A stretch of 64,000 nt of DNA from Haliotis asinina (Eukaryota > Mollusca > Gastropoda > Lepetellida > Haliotidae). Of the stretch, positions 50,813 to 61,000 are shown one piece after another. The notes under the pieces are model-generated. The model was not told the DNA's origin. It was given only the letters and a program-made list of their open reading frames with translations, and did not search any database. The number at the start of each line of letters is the position of its first letter. The first letter of the stretch is position 1. The DNA is taken from positions 45,732,645 to 45,796,644 of the forward strand of contig NC_090281.1 in NCBI RefSeq assembly GCF_037392515.1. The letters run 5' to 3'. The position numbers and the translations under genes were made by a program.

Positions 50813-53800
50813 CTGAAAATAAAACAAAATTGTTCCATGATCGACCTCAAGAGATTTTAAACTGTTTTGTTTTATGCTGATGGATCGGGCTTGGGAAGAA
50901 GAGACCCACCCTTCACCTTTAAGTAGATGAAATTTTTGTTCGCTGTGAATATGACGCAGCATCTTGAAGTCCATAGATTGGTTTTTGGCGCCAGTCTAAT
51001 GAACGGTTGCCCTGCTAGTATGGTTTGGATGCTGATGATTGTTTTCTGTTTATGAAGAGATAAGTCTGTTCACCTAAGGCACTGTGTTCACGAAAGGGAC
51101 TGAAAGTCGACGGACAAACTTGTGACTAATTCGGCATAATTATTTTCCGAGCTTTTCCCTGTCATTTCTGTCGCAGGGGCGGACAATGCCGATGCACCAG
51201 TGTCACGGTAACAGTGGTGCCACAATACTGTTCACATTCGAACGTCCTGCAAGATTCAGCTCTTTTGTGCAGCAGTGTTTTCATATATATTCAGATGAGA
51301 TTGAGATGAAATGGGTTTAAGATTACTACGCGTTTGTAGGGTGGATTTTGATTGTGCGTGTGTCCACTAATCCGGACTAATGCCTGTCGGGTTTTGTGCC
51401 AGTCAGCCCACTGCATTACCATGCAGCAGTTTAGCACGGATTCCCCGAGAAGGGAGCGTATTCTGACTTAGAGGCAAAGGGCTTGAAGACACGTGTTCGA
51501 TTCCCATGGGTACAATGTGTGAAGTCCATTTCTGGTGTCCCTTGCCCTGATATTGCTTGAATATTGCTCAAAGCGGTGCAAACTCCAACTCACCCAACCC
51601 AACCAAACGACAATCATCATCTTGTAAGTCAGTACGTATGGTGCGACCTGTGAACCATCGAACCTCCCCCTTCTGGGTAGGCGTTCAAATATCCAGTAAA
51701 TGATGTTATGTAACAATATACATATACTTACCTATGATGTTCTGCAGTGGGTAGTTTGGCGCAACTGAAACACAATTAAATAAAATAATCTACTGGTGCA
51801 TTGCATCACTGCATATTGTTACAGTGGCGGTGGGTAAGCCTATGGGTTAAGGTGTTTGATTATCCCGAAGACCCGGGTTCGATTCCTCACATGGGTACAT
51901 TTTTTGAGACCCCCGTCTTGATATTACTGGAATGTTGCTAAAACATAAAACTAACTTACTCACTGACACTGCACCGTTAGAGGTAGTGAGTGAGCTGGGT
52001 TAAACGTCCCTCACAATGGCATTTATGTAATATCAGTAAGTGAGTTTAGGTTTACTCCTCACTCAGCAACATTCCAGCTATATGACGGCGGTTAGTCGCC
52101 TCTAATTACCACAACAAGCATGTGATAAAGAGGACCAATTCTGACCCGTACCTTCACGGGCATTTTGCAACATCATGGCTTGTTAACGTTTTGTTAGAGG
52201 AAGCCCCATGAGCAGCAGTAATTCCTGACCTGGCATCCCGAGGATAAGTATCAACATCCGGTCGTGAGAAAGGGACGTAACTCGTCATGGCAAAATAGAA
52301 ATCCATCAAATCAACCATCAAACATTAAGTTTAGGATTTCACCTTACAATTCTATGCGCAATGAACAAAATGATTTACACTTTACCTTAATGCTGATTTT
52401 ACAACTGAATGTAGTATTCAAAGCATGCAACGTGTAAGATGAGTGCGGGAAGCATAGTGATAAGGGAGAGAACTCTGACATTACCACTGATCGTCTGCTG
52501 GACTGTGACAGACGAGTCTTGAATGTTGTAAATGGACTTGCCACCAGAGAACACCGCCGGCGAGTGAAGCTGTATGTTGTTAACTGGAACATCAAAAGAT
52601 GTTAGCAAACAACTGATATTTATATACTCAAGGACAACATGCTTTAAAATTATGAATAATATATTAAAATAAACGTAGCCTCTATATCCTCCATACCCGG
52701 ACTTGAGCTACTACTATTGCGTCGCTATATGGAGGAAATAATACTGGCATTAAATTCTACCTCACTCACTCACCTATTGTATAGGGTGATGGCACAATGT
52801 GAATATTGCTTCTGCAACTTAGCCAGTGTATCTGTCCGTTAAGTGAATGAGTTTATCTTTGCGCCCCGCTTTTAAAAATATTCTAGAAATATCACGGCGG
52901 GTTACATCAGAAATGGGCTTTGCACATTGTATACCCAGGTGGGGAATCGAACCCGGGCCTTCGGTGTGACGAGCCAGTACGTTAACTACTCGGCTATCCA
53001 ACCTTCCCTGTTCGTTAGGAAAACCAAGGGGGTATACAATTTCAGTAAAGTATATGTTGATCTATGGATATCAATTTAACTACTAGTATGTATCCTAAAA
53101 GAGTTTGTTTCGATATCCGCACGTCGGTATGCCCTGGATAAGTTTACTTACCAAAAGGCTCGGTGGGCGACCCTAGTGGTGAAAGCGTTAATTGACGTAT
53201 AAAGCCAAGCAGCAAGGCTCGGCGGGCGACCCTAGTGGTGAAAGCGTTAATTGGCGTATAAAGCCAAACAGCAAGGCTCGGTGGGCGACCCTAGTGGTGA
53301 AAGCGTTAATTGGCGTATAAAGCCAAACAGCAAGGCTCGGTGGGCGACCCTAGTGGTGAAAGCGTTAATTGGCGTATAAAGCCAAACAGCAAGGCTCGAT
53401 TCCCCACATAGGCACAATGTGTGAACCCCATTTCTGGTCTCCCCCTCCGTATTTGTGCTGGAATATTGCTAAAGGTGGACTAAAACCATACTCCATAATT
53501 CACTTGCTCAGAAACAAGCTGTTCATCTGAAAATGCCTCAGTTGTTACGTCACAACTACAACTGAAACTCTACTTGGAGTACATTCCGGGGCAAAGTCCC
53601 AGGCGTCACGTGATGCAGTCACTACCGACAAGCGGCCATGAGAATGTATATGCTGTAGGGCTCGTCCTTCGCCTCGCCATCGTGTCAAGCCCCCGCCATG
53701 GCTATCCTAACTACACCTTCGATCGCCTCATCCATCTGAGCACCTCACTCCCCGCGCCCTGAACACCTTCCGCGATGATCTTACTTCACCACCTTAATTA

Positions 53801-54770
53801 CTACGTGAACAGCTTACCCATTTATACCTGACCCCACTTCCTCGAACAACTGACTCCCCTCTCCGTGAACAACTTATTCATTTAACTGATTCACTTCCTC
53901 GAACAACTGACTCCCCTCGCCGTGAACACTTTCACCATCTATATACAACCCTTTCCCGATCATGTTACTCCCTTTGCCGTGAACACCATCCCCGTCTACC
54001 CGCATGACCCCCTCTCCTAAACACCTGACACCCCACGCCGTGACCACCTTCCCCGTCTACCCGCATGACCCCCTCTCCTAAACACCTGACACCCCACGCC
54101 GTGAACACCATCCCCGTCTACCCGCATGACCCCCTCTCCTAAACACCTGACACCCCACGCCGTGAACACCATCCCCGTCTACCCGCATGACCCCCTCTCC
54201 TAAACACCTGACACCCCACGCCGTGAACACCATCCCCGTCTACGTGAACCCACATCGATCTACCACCTGACTCCCCTCGCGCTAGATAATGTGTACACCC
54301 AATGTCACTGCCATCAGCGAACACCTGTCGCTCTATAGGTACTATCATCGCTACGTTTCTTCCCTCATCTCACATATTGATATTGTACAATCACCTCATT
54401 GTCTCATTTCTGCCCTCACCGCCCACCACAGCGCACTACCACCCTGTTCCTCTCACCCCTACCTACATTTAGGATGGTCCCGACCTAAACTGTCAGCCTG
54501 AAAATGAGTGAGGAGCCACATCAACAACAATACTGCTTTAGACATTCTTCATGTCTTGTGCACTGGTCCCTGCGTTACGCGATCGGCACAACCCAGCCCC
54601 ACAGCCGCGACCTCGGTACGGCCATGACCCAACCTCAACTTCTCTCAGCGATCTCGACGGACACTCTCGCAACAGGAATGTATTCACAACTGACCTGAAT
54701 CCGCACTGCCTGTGTTCACAGCGGACAGCTCACCACCTGGGACAGCAGCAGTCTCAACCATCGCCATCAT
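47520..54770 (-). CDS. nSTAND NTPase-ankyrin repeat protein, gene 1
   Basis: Predicted intracellular sensor of the STAND class (nucleotide-driven oligomerisation; ankyrin array for recognition); the nearest Pfam group I know is novel STAND NTPase 3. Exons 54770-54695, 52583-52485, 51764-51732 and 50812-47520 sum to 3,501 nt (1,166 residues), all introns in phase 1. Residues 1-70 are a short leader plus the YNIQDSSVTVQQTI motif; no death-fold or TIR domain is seen. Walker A GRSGTGKS lies near 107-114, Walker B VVLIDD near 154-159 and LTSRP near 194-198. A helical region follows, then about nine or ten ankyrin repeats from ~785 to ~1150 (such as GNTPLHLALDSG, GKTPLHLAAYSD). It is head to head with a paralogue. 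In-frame ATGs at 54794, 54767 and 54761 are alternative starts. No gene name is claimed; the ligand and downstream pathway are unknown. Confidence 0.9.
50813..51731 (-). other. Gene 1 intron 3, with a SINE
   Basis: Homologous at its 3' end to gene 2 intron 3 (both contain 'cttgaggtcgatc' about 40 nt before the acceptor) but clearly diverged. It contains a family A SINE on plus at about 51450-51600. Nothing else was recognised. Confidence 0.7.
51450..51603 (+). repeat. tRNA-derived SINE, family A (gene 1 intron 3)
   Basis: B box 'gtgttcgattccca', then 'gggtacaatgtgtgaagtcc', 'atttctggtgtccc' and the tail 'caaagcggtgcaaa'. The A box is poor. Antisense to the gene. Confidence 0.85.
51732..51764 (-). 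CDS. Gene 1 exon 3: 33-nt micro-exon
   Basis: Acceptor tgtgtttcag| and donor ATAG|gtaagt flank 33 nt encoding APNYPLQNII plus split codons. The paralogous plus-strand exon at 59308 has the same length, phase and 8 of 10 residues. As a phase 1-1 exon it can be skipped without a frameshift. Confidence 0.85.
   Translation of the reverse strand: MRQTTHCRTS
51823..51966 (+). repeat. tRNA-derived SINE, family A (gene 1 intron 2)
   Basis: 'gtggcggtgggtaagcctat', B box 'gggttcgattcct', 'catgggtacat' and the tail 'ataaaactaacttactcact'. Near complete with a short central loss. Confidence 0.88.
52036..52165 (-). repeat. Family B, internally deleted (gene 1 intron 2)
   Basis: The tail complement 'agtgagtttaggtttactcc' and 'agctatatgacggcgg' join directly to 'ttagtcgcctctaattacca' and 'ccttcacggg'; about 100 bp of the middle is missing. 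Confidence 0.8.
52485..52583 (-). CDS. Gene 1 exon 2: conserved beta-motif cassette
   Basis: 99 nt between gttccag| and AGTG|gtaatg encode 32 residues with KSIYNIQDSSVTVQQTI at the end. The paralogous exon at 58989 has the same length and phase and keeps 12 of 14 residues across the motif, but only about 7 of 17 before it. The alternating hydrophobic pattern resembles RHIM-type amyloid motifs, but the core tetrad would be VTVQ rather than the canonical [IV]Q[IV]G. Confidence 0.85.
52840..53008 (-). repeat. tRNA-derived SINE, family A, full length (gene 1 intron 1)
   Basis: 'aatatcacggcgggttacat', B-box complement 'gaatcgaacccgggcc' and A-box complement 'gttaactactcggctatcc'. Co-oriented with gene 1. 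Confidence 0.88.
53157..53510 (+). repeat. SINE A whose 59-bp head is amplified four times
   Basis: The unit 'ggctcggtgggcgaccctag' plus 'tggtgaaagcgttaattggc' and 'gtataaagccaaacagcaa' starts at 53157, 53216, 53275 and 53334, each 59 bp apart. The fourth leads at 53393 into 'ggctcgattccccacat' (B box) and a normal SINE body and tail. Each unit carries an A-box-like region. The first unit differs at a few bases (attgacg, ccaagcag). Confidence 0.93.
53770..54250. repeat. 61-bp minisatellite in gene 1 intron 1
   Basis: The word cgcatgaccccctctcctaa starts at 54001, 54062, 54123 and 54184, a period of exactly 61 bp. Older diverged units with 'ctcgaacaactgactcccct' extend left to about 53,770. 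Strongly C-rich on plus. Confidence 0.9.
54695..54770 (-). CDS. Gene 1 exon 1: N-terminal leader
   Basis: Encodes MMAMVETAAVPGGELSAVNT, then GSADS, with donor TTCAG|gtcagt leaving phase 1 as exon 2 requires. Gene 2 exon 1 likewise ends ADS|, with donor TTCAG|gtcaga. A TGA closes the frame just upstream of the ATG at 54794. The start choice among 54794, 54770, 54767 and 54761 is uncertain. Confidence 0.7.
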
Positions 54771-56261
54771 TCCTGGCTTTGTACCTGCAGACATATCCGA
54801 CTGGACACGTCCTCAGTTCACTGGAAATACCAGTTTCGCTTTCCCCTGCCTCAGACCATGATGGGCACAATTTTATCAAAACTAGCGTAGCAGCGACAGG
54901 CTCCTACTGATAGGGCCATGATAAAACAAATATTGTTTCTCGAAAGCTAGTTTGGTAATTGACAGTGCTAGGACCAAAATGTGTAGGTTCGTAAACGATC
55001 GTATCATATACATTTTGCACGGAGAGGTTCATCGATAGTTACAACTGGTTGTAAGCTGATTCTGACAGAATCGATAATTTCATCTCATAATTTATAGTAT
55101 ATACATGCTTAAAATAACTCTGGCTCGATGTACATTGCTAGTGTATATATATTATGTATAGCTGTCAACACTCAGGGACTGAAGACTTAGTATTGAGAGG
55201 AGGGAAAGTGAAAACGTTGGTAATGGGATTAAACGAGTTACATTCCATTTAAGGTTGGTTGCACACAACGCATTTACTTGACAAAAAATATGCAACTAAT
55301 ACATGTATTGCATATTTGTCTCAAGTAGAAAAGACCTTTGAGTTAACTGACATGAAGTGATAATTTCATTTTCATCTTGAATGTAGGAAATAGACTTCAC
55401 CTCTCTTAAAACTGAATGGCGTTTGTTTCTTTCATTACCTTTTGTCTGACAAAAAATATTAAACGTCGGAGTACGTTTTAGACGTGTGTCATAGTGAAGA
55501 GGATGTATCTCTCCATGTTCTGAAATCAACCTTCTCTGCTCTGGTACTTTGCCTCTGACCTGAAAGTTAGTTTGGCTTTGGTTCAATTTCGCCGTCATGA
55601 TTAGCACGCAATGAATGTGGCCACACTAGTTTTGTTAAAACTGCGCCAGTATCGTACCACTTAAATTGTCATAGTGAACACATGTGTATGATATATTGGG
55701 TATTGTGTTATCAGTGACAGTATAAAAATACCAGAGTATAAATGCGGTCTGTTTCGATATTGGAGGTCACACATGCTAAATATTTGGCCCCTGAGTGTTT
55801 GAACATCATTTTAAGCTTCTTCACGGAAAACTTTGCCTTGCCCATTAATATACGACAGTGGCTTGTCATGAATGCGAAATCACGATTATTAAACTCTGCT
55901 GAAAATGGTAGGTGTTTCTGGAAAATAAATCAATTTCTGTAACAGAAAGAAGAGAATATCATATTTCCCCCATGCAAGAGATATAAACCTTCGCGTGTGT
56001 GAAATCATCCAAATAATGTTTAGATCTACGAACAATGCAAATATCAGCCGTGTACCAGTGCTACTTATAAAGTGAAAATAACTAAATGGTGCATACGGCC
56101 TATCATTGATTAACGCATGAAACATAATTCATTCATTTTCACACTCCATATACCTTTCTACATGATATAATCTGACAAAATATGAAAAAAGAGTAAGCAC
56201 ATTGAGATTTGAACAATTATAAACAGTTGACACATATACCCGAGCAGATCTATCAAGGACA

Positions 56262-56390
56262 GATGGCATTGCTAATGGAGTCAGTGGGTTAGAGCATAAA
56301 GCGTCACGCCGACGAAAACCGGGTTCGAATCCCACAATATAAAGCCCACTTCTGGTAGTGCTGGAATATTTATAATTTTATGACCGCTTC
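56262..56390 (+). repeat. tRNA-derived SINE, family A, partial
   Basis: 'gtgggttagagcataaagcg', B box 'cgggttcgaatccca' and 'aagcccacttctgg' are present, then the copy degrades. Confidence 0.75.
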
Positions 56391-56469
56391 ATACATTCCT
56401 TCTCACCCTGCTCGAGGTATAGTATGACTTCGTTTTACTTTGAGGCTTGTAACGGTTTGTAGGTTTGTC

Positions 56470-56920
56470 TGTTAATTTTTTAATGCCATACTCAGCAGTA
56501 TACCAGCTATATGGCAGTGGTCTGTAAATATTCAACGTTTGGCTTACACAATCCAGTGGTCAACATGTTGAGCATCGGTCAACGCACCAGCCTTGTGCTG
56601 CTGCGCTACGCCTCGACACTAACCTCGATATACGGAATTGGGATACATTGACGTGTCATCCAAGTCAGCAAACCTGACCACATACTCCCGTTAGTCGCCT
56701 GTTCCGACAAGCATGGGCTGCTGAATACTAGTATCAATTCTCATCCGTATCTTAGCGGGGTTTTTTCAACCAAGTCAGCGAGCTTGACCACATGATCCAG
56801 ATAGTCACTTCTTATTTAGTCTGCTGCAGACCAAATCTGTATATATGTGTTGTGGATTACTTCTCTAGGCTCGATTATTTACAGAACAACGTCATATAAA
56901 CAACCAACAAACTTACGCAT
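56470..56920 (-). repeat. Two adjoining family B pieces
   Basis: The first (to about 56763) runs from 'actcagcagtataccagcta' to 'atcttagcgggg', with an extra ~55 bp near 56580-56635. A second partial piece follows with 'caaccaagtcagcgagcttg', then 'ggctcgattatttacagaac' in the opposite sense. Confidence 0.65.
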
Positions 56921-57454
56921 TAGCTCACACTTCCCTTTTGACTGAAGAATAGAGAGAGTGAGTTTAGTTTTTGTTTACTTTATGTCTTTCCGCTGTGACA
57001 CAATATATCCTTGTAATGTTTGTACGTTTCCTTGTAGTTGTTTCTTTCTTATCTGTTTGACTAACTGACACACTGAAATCAACAGCTTGTATTGAACACT
57101 GAGAAAAGAAAACGCGGCAACTTTCCAACCCTGTGCTGGCGCAGTTCTAACAAAACGAGCGTGACCACTGTCTTATTTTTTAGCTCCCCTTTGTTGCTTT
57201 TTCGACAATTTTCCATTGAAAGAGGAGCGTCAGATTGATGGAGCAGGAAAACCAGGACACACTGAAGCACTCTAAGTACAAGAGCACAGGAAGTGTGGTG
57301 AGAAATCTGCAAGCATAATCTGCGTCATGACTAAAGGCTTCAGATTCGTAAACGACGTAGTAATGAAAATTATATATCCACCATTGAAATCAGTTTATGA
57401 TCATGGGGATGACTTGAAATGATGTCCTTAATTACACACGCTAGTCAGGTGACG

Positions 57455-57590
57455 CATGATGGAAATGTACGTTTGGTGGACAAACATGTGATTGATAGCA
57501 TGAACATCGATCCACCTATACAGGTTACGATGACATGTAATCACTTAAGTCAGTGAATGTGACTATCCGATTCTCAAAGTATCCTTTTGT
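57455..57590 (-). repeat. Family B, decayed fragment
   Basis: 'gatagcatgaacatcgatcc', 'gttacgatgacatgtaatca' and 'gtcagtgaatgtgac' match in order. Confidence 0.55.
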
Positions 57591-58030
57591 TGAATCCACT
57601 TCTTGGTGTGGCAATCAAGAAAAATCTTTTTTTGTTTGTGGAAAGGGAAGAGTTCGTACACACACAACAATGAAAGCGAGATGCATATGCATCATGCATG
57701 TATTCAGGCATAACTTGGAAGCTTGTTTTCTGAACACAGCAGCTGTGGCGAACAAACAAAATATTTCTAACCTCAATCTCAAACAATACTTTATTGCACA
57801 AAACTGGCTAGATGACCAAGATTAATAATTTCTGCTAAAATTTGATTTCTATGGTATATCTAAACAAAATAGGTTCAAGTACTCCATTGGAAGTTAAATG
57901 TCATTTCCAATATTACGACGTTTCTTTTGAATTTCAGTATAGATGCTACGCATGTTCTATCAAAATTGCGCGCTGTATCTCGTAGGTGAAACCTCACGCA
58001 TATGAACTGTTTACCTGACAGACACGAGCT

Positions 58031-58091
58031 ATGGAAGTGGTTGCGACTTCGTCGGGTTGTTCAACTGTCAAGAAAATGAGGGCAGATTCAG
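58031..58091 (+). CDS. Gene 2 exon 1: N-terminal leader
   Basis: Twenty codons from ATG (atggaagtgg) end ADS plus one base, with donor TTCAG|gtcaga. The split codon gives Ala with exon 2. The sequence cannot be aligned to gene 1 exon 1 except at the final ADS. Confidence 0.7.
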
Positions 58092-61000
58092 GTCAGATGT
58101 GCTAATATTTCTTGAAATATGCCATTTTCCATTTATACTTATAAATGTATATACGTGTGTTCGATTCAGCCAGTGAGTGTTCAGGCATGCTCCGACATAA
58201 ACAGCCTGACTTTCGGTCATGGTGACATCTGGTGAGATAAATATTTATGCAGACGCCTTGGCGTGGTGGCCTCCTGACAACGTGTAATATAAATATGCTG
58301 GCATCTAGCCATACCGATGGCTATACTTCTGGTGTTGCCGCTGCGATATTCCTGGAATATTGGTAACAGCTGTGTAAAACTAAACTACCTCACTATTCCG
58401 ACCACGGCCATATTGACATCTTGCCACACCTACCTCTAGCTGTATATTGGAACTAAGCCAAACTCATATGCTAGCAACATGCTGACGCCGTGTATACCTA
58501 CGACATGCTGACGCCGTGTATACCTACAACATGCTGACGCCTCATACATGATATTGACACGCTGACAACATTCTACTGACATGCCGACAACATCTTGCTG
58601 ACTGCTGCTGAGAAGGCAGCATGCTACTGAGATGACAACATGCTACTGAGATGACAACATGCTATTTACATGCTGACAACATTCTGCTGGGATGACAACA
58701 TGCTACTGAAATGACAACATGCCATTAACATGCTGACAGCAGGCTACTGAGGTGACACCATGCTACTGACATGACAACATGCTACTAACATGACAACATC
58801 CAACTGAGAAGATAACAACATGCACCTGACCTGTTAACTCCTAACTCTAGCGACATGAAATCACCTGCTAACGACATGCTAATGACAATACCATGTTTCG
58901 GAGATGGCAACAACATGTTTATAACCTGCAACACTATAACCGTTTAGATATGTTGAAAGAACATAATCATGTTATATTTCTCTTCTAGCCAACAATCTTC
59001 AAGTGGAGACCCCGGATGTTTTATCTGACGGTCAAAACGTTTACAACATCCAGGATTCCTCCATTACCGTCCAAGAAACTATCTGTGGTAATTCCAAAAC
59101 ATTTTCAAAAATAAAATTAAATATATTTAATTTATATTTTTTTTATTCCTTATTTTTATGCCATCGATAGTGGCAAAAACCCCAACAATATCCCATCAAA
59201 CTGTAGAAAACTAACACGAAGAATATCAAAGAAGTTCAGAAGCGGTTCATTTAAATTCCTGTAAATCATAAACACAATGTACAATGGATTATATGTATTC
59301 ATTGCAGAAACACCTAACTATGCCTTACAGAACATCATAGGTAAGTAAACTATTGAGCGGTGAATAGGCTTTTACATTGCTTTATTAATACACCAGGATT
59401 ACCACCAAGTGAGTGTCACCAGACATTGGTTTAATAGAGGAAGAAAGAACATTGTCATATCATCGAGCGATGTTACCTTCTCAGCATTGCCTAATTACAC
59501 TGTTATTTGCATGAACGAACGTTAGAAAGAAATGGAATTTCATCGGTTTATTGGTGCAACATATTTCAAGAGACTGACAAGGTTGAAATTGGTGTATCTG
59601 AAGCTGAAAATGGACCTTAAATACAATACTGCAATAAGGTCTATCCTCACAACACTGGCAAGATAAAGTAGCACAAAGGAAAATTTGAACAAAGCGCTTA
59701 TCGCACTGAAGATATGTCGTTAACCTTACTATGTTCCTTATTGCAGTATTGATTTGACGCCAGTTTCCATGGTAATAGGGTTTAAATTCATGTCAGCCAT
59801 TTTGGATCTGGCGTACACCTTCATGAATTCTGACCCACAGAATATTATAGGATGGTATGGGAAGAGATGTAAAGGTCTTAGTCCGGAAGCCTTTGTCTGA
59901 AAGAGGTATATAATGGGGGTTGGCTATTGTCTCTCACCTTGAATATCATCTCAGACCGCAAGTAAAACAGCATTTTGTGTGATCACTCTGTACTCTGGGA
60001 CACTCTGCATAGTGCTTTCTTCAAAGTTGTTTAGAGATGAATATTACCCTAATTCTGTTTATGGTTATAATCACCCTTCTTTTATTGATTGTTTTATTAC
60101 CTTTGCACTCGTACTTCCATATTGATACCCTTACCTCAGTTTGAAAAAATGATTTGAGAATTTACAAGTACAATTATATTCAGAATACAATTCGGTGTGG
60201 TCAGTCGGTATCAACCCCAGCCCCTTTAACTATTATCTAATTTTATCATGGCAGTCAAAACGTAACAACAGTCTTCAACCAGATATTCATACATGTATCT
60301 CTGCTGTTTAGATAACCATTGTGACTAGTTTCACGAAAAGCATAATCAGAATTACATCAAGATAACAACAGCAGTGCAAACGAATATCCTATCTCGATTA
60401 TCCTTAGACGTCGAAGAAAAATGACTTGAATTTATGGATTTTGGGATATGATCGCATTTATGGAACAGGCCAGTAAGTGAAATGTGACTATTTCAAAATA
60501 TCTGTGTATAAAAATTGTACTCTACAAACATCCATGCTATTAATGTAAGTTCAACGTTCTGCCCCATACTAAAACTCCACTTATGATATTGCTAGACTGA
60601 AATATTTGACATTTTACAACAACAAGTTGATGATATATGATCAGTAGATGGGGAGAGCATTCTTAATTTCCCGCTAAGGACGTTAGTCACTTGACTCTGG
60701 ACTTTCAGTGTCAGTTTCATGATGCAGTGTGGGCGTGGTTTCTGTGACCCGAAATAAGGCTCAGTATTCCGGAAGCGAACGTAACGTCTGTCAGCATCAG
60801 CATGAAAGTACAATGTGCACATGGTTTGTGTTTACACAAACGGGAAGATATGTCATCGCACAGGCCAAGCACCCATTTGACTTACCCCAACAGTAAGTTT
60901 TTACAACGACCAGTCACCATGTTCCATAGGTGGATCTATAGGAGGATGACCAGCTGTTGCCCATTTGGGCCTGAAATTTTGTTAAATGGCCAGTTTAGTT

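Larger units (their letters stand above)
54795..58030. promoter_or_regulatory. Shared 5' intergenic region of the two nSTAND-ANK genes
   Basis: About 3.2 kb separates the two predicted start codons, which point away from each other, so both promoters should lie here. I see no convincing TATA box or known immune motif. Contents recognised are a family A SINE (56262-56390), two family B pieces (56470-56920) and a decayed family B piece near 57455. 54,900-56,200 and 56,950-57,450 show nothing else notable. Non-coding 5' exons may exist. Confidence 0.45.

Noticed and set aside
54551-54910. 119-codon plus-strand frame
   Set aside because: It overlaps gene 1 exon 1 in antisense and resembles no known protein.
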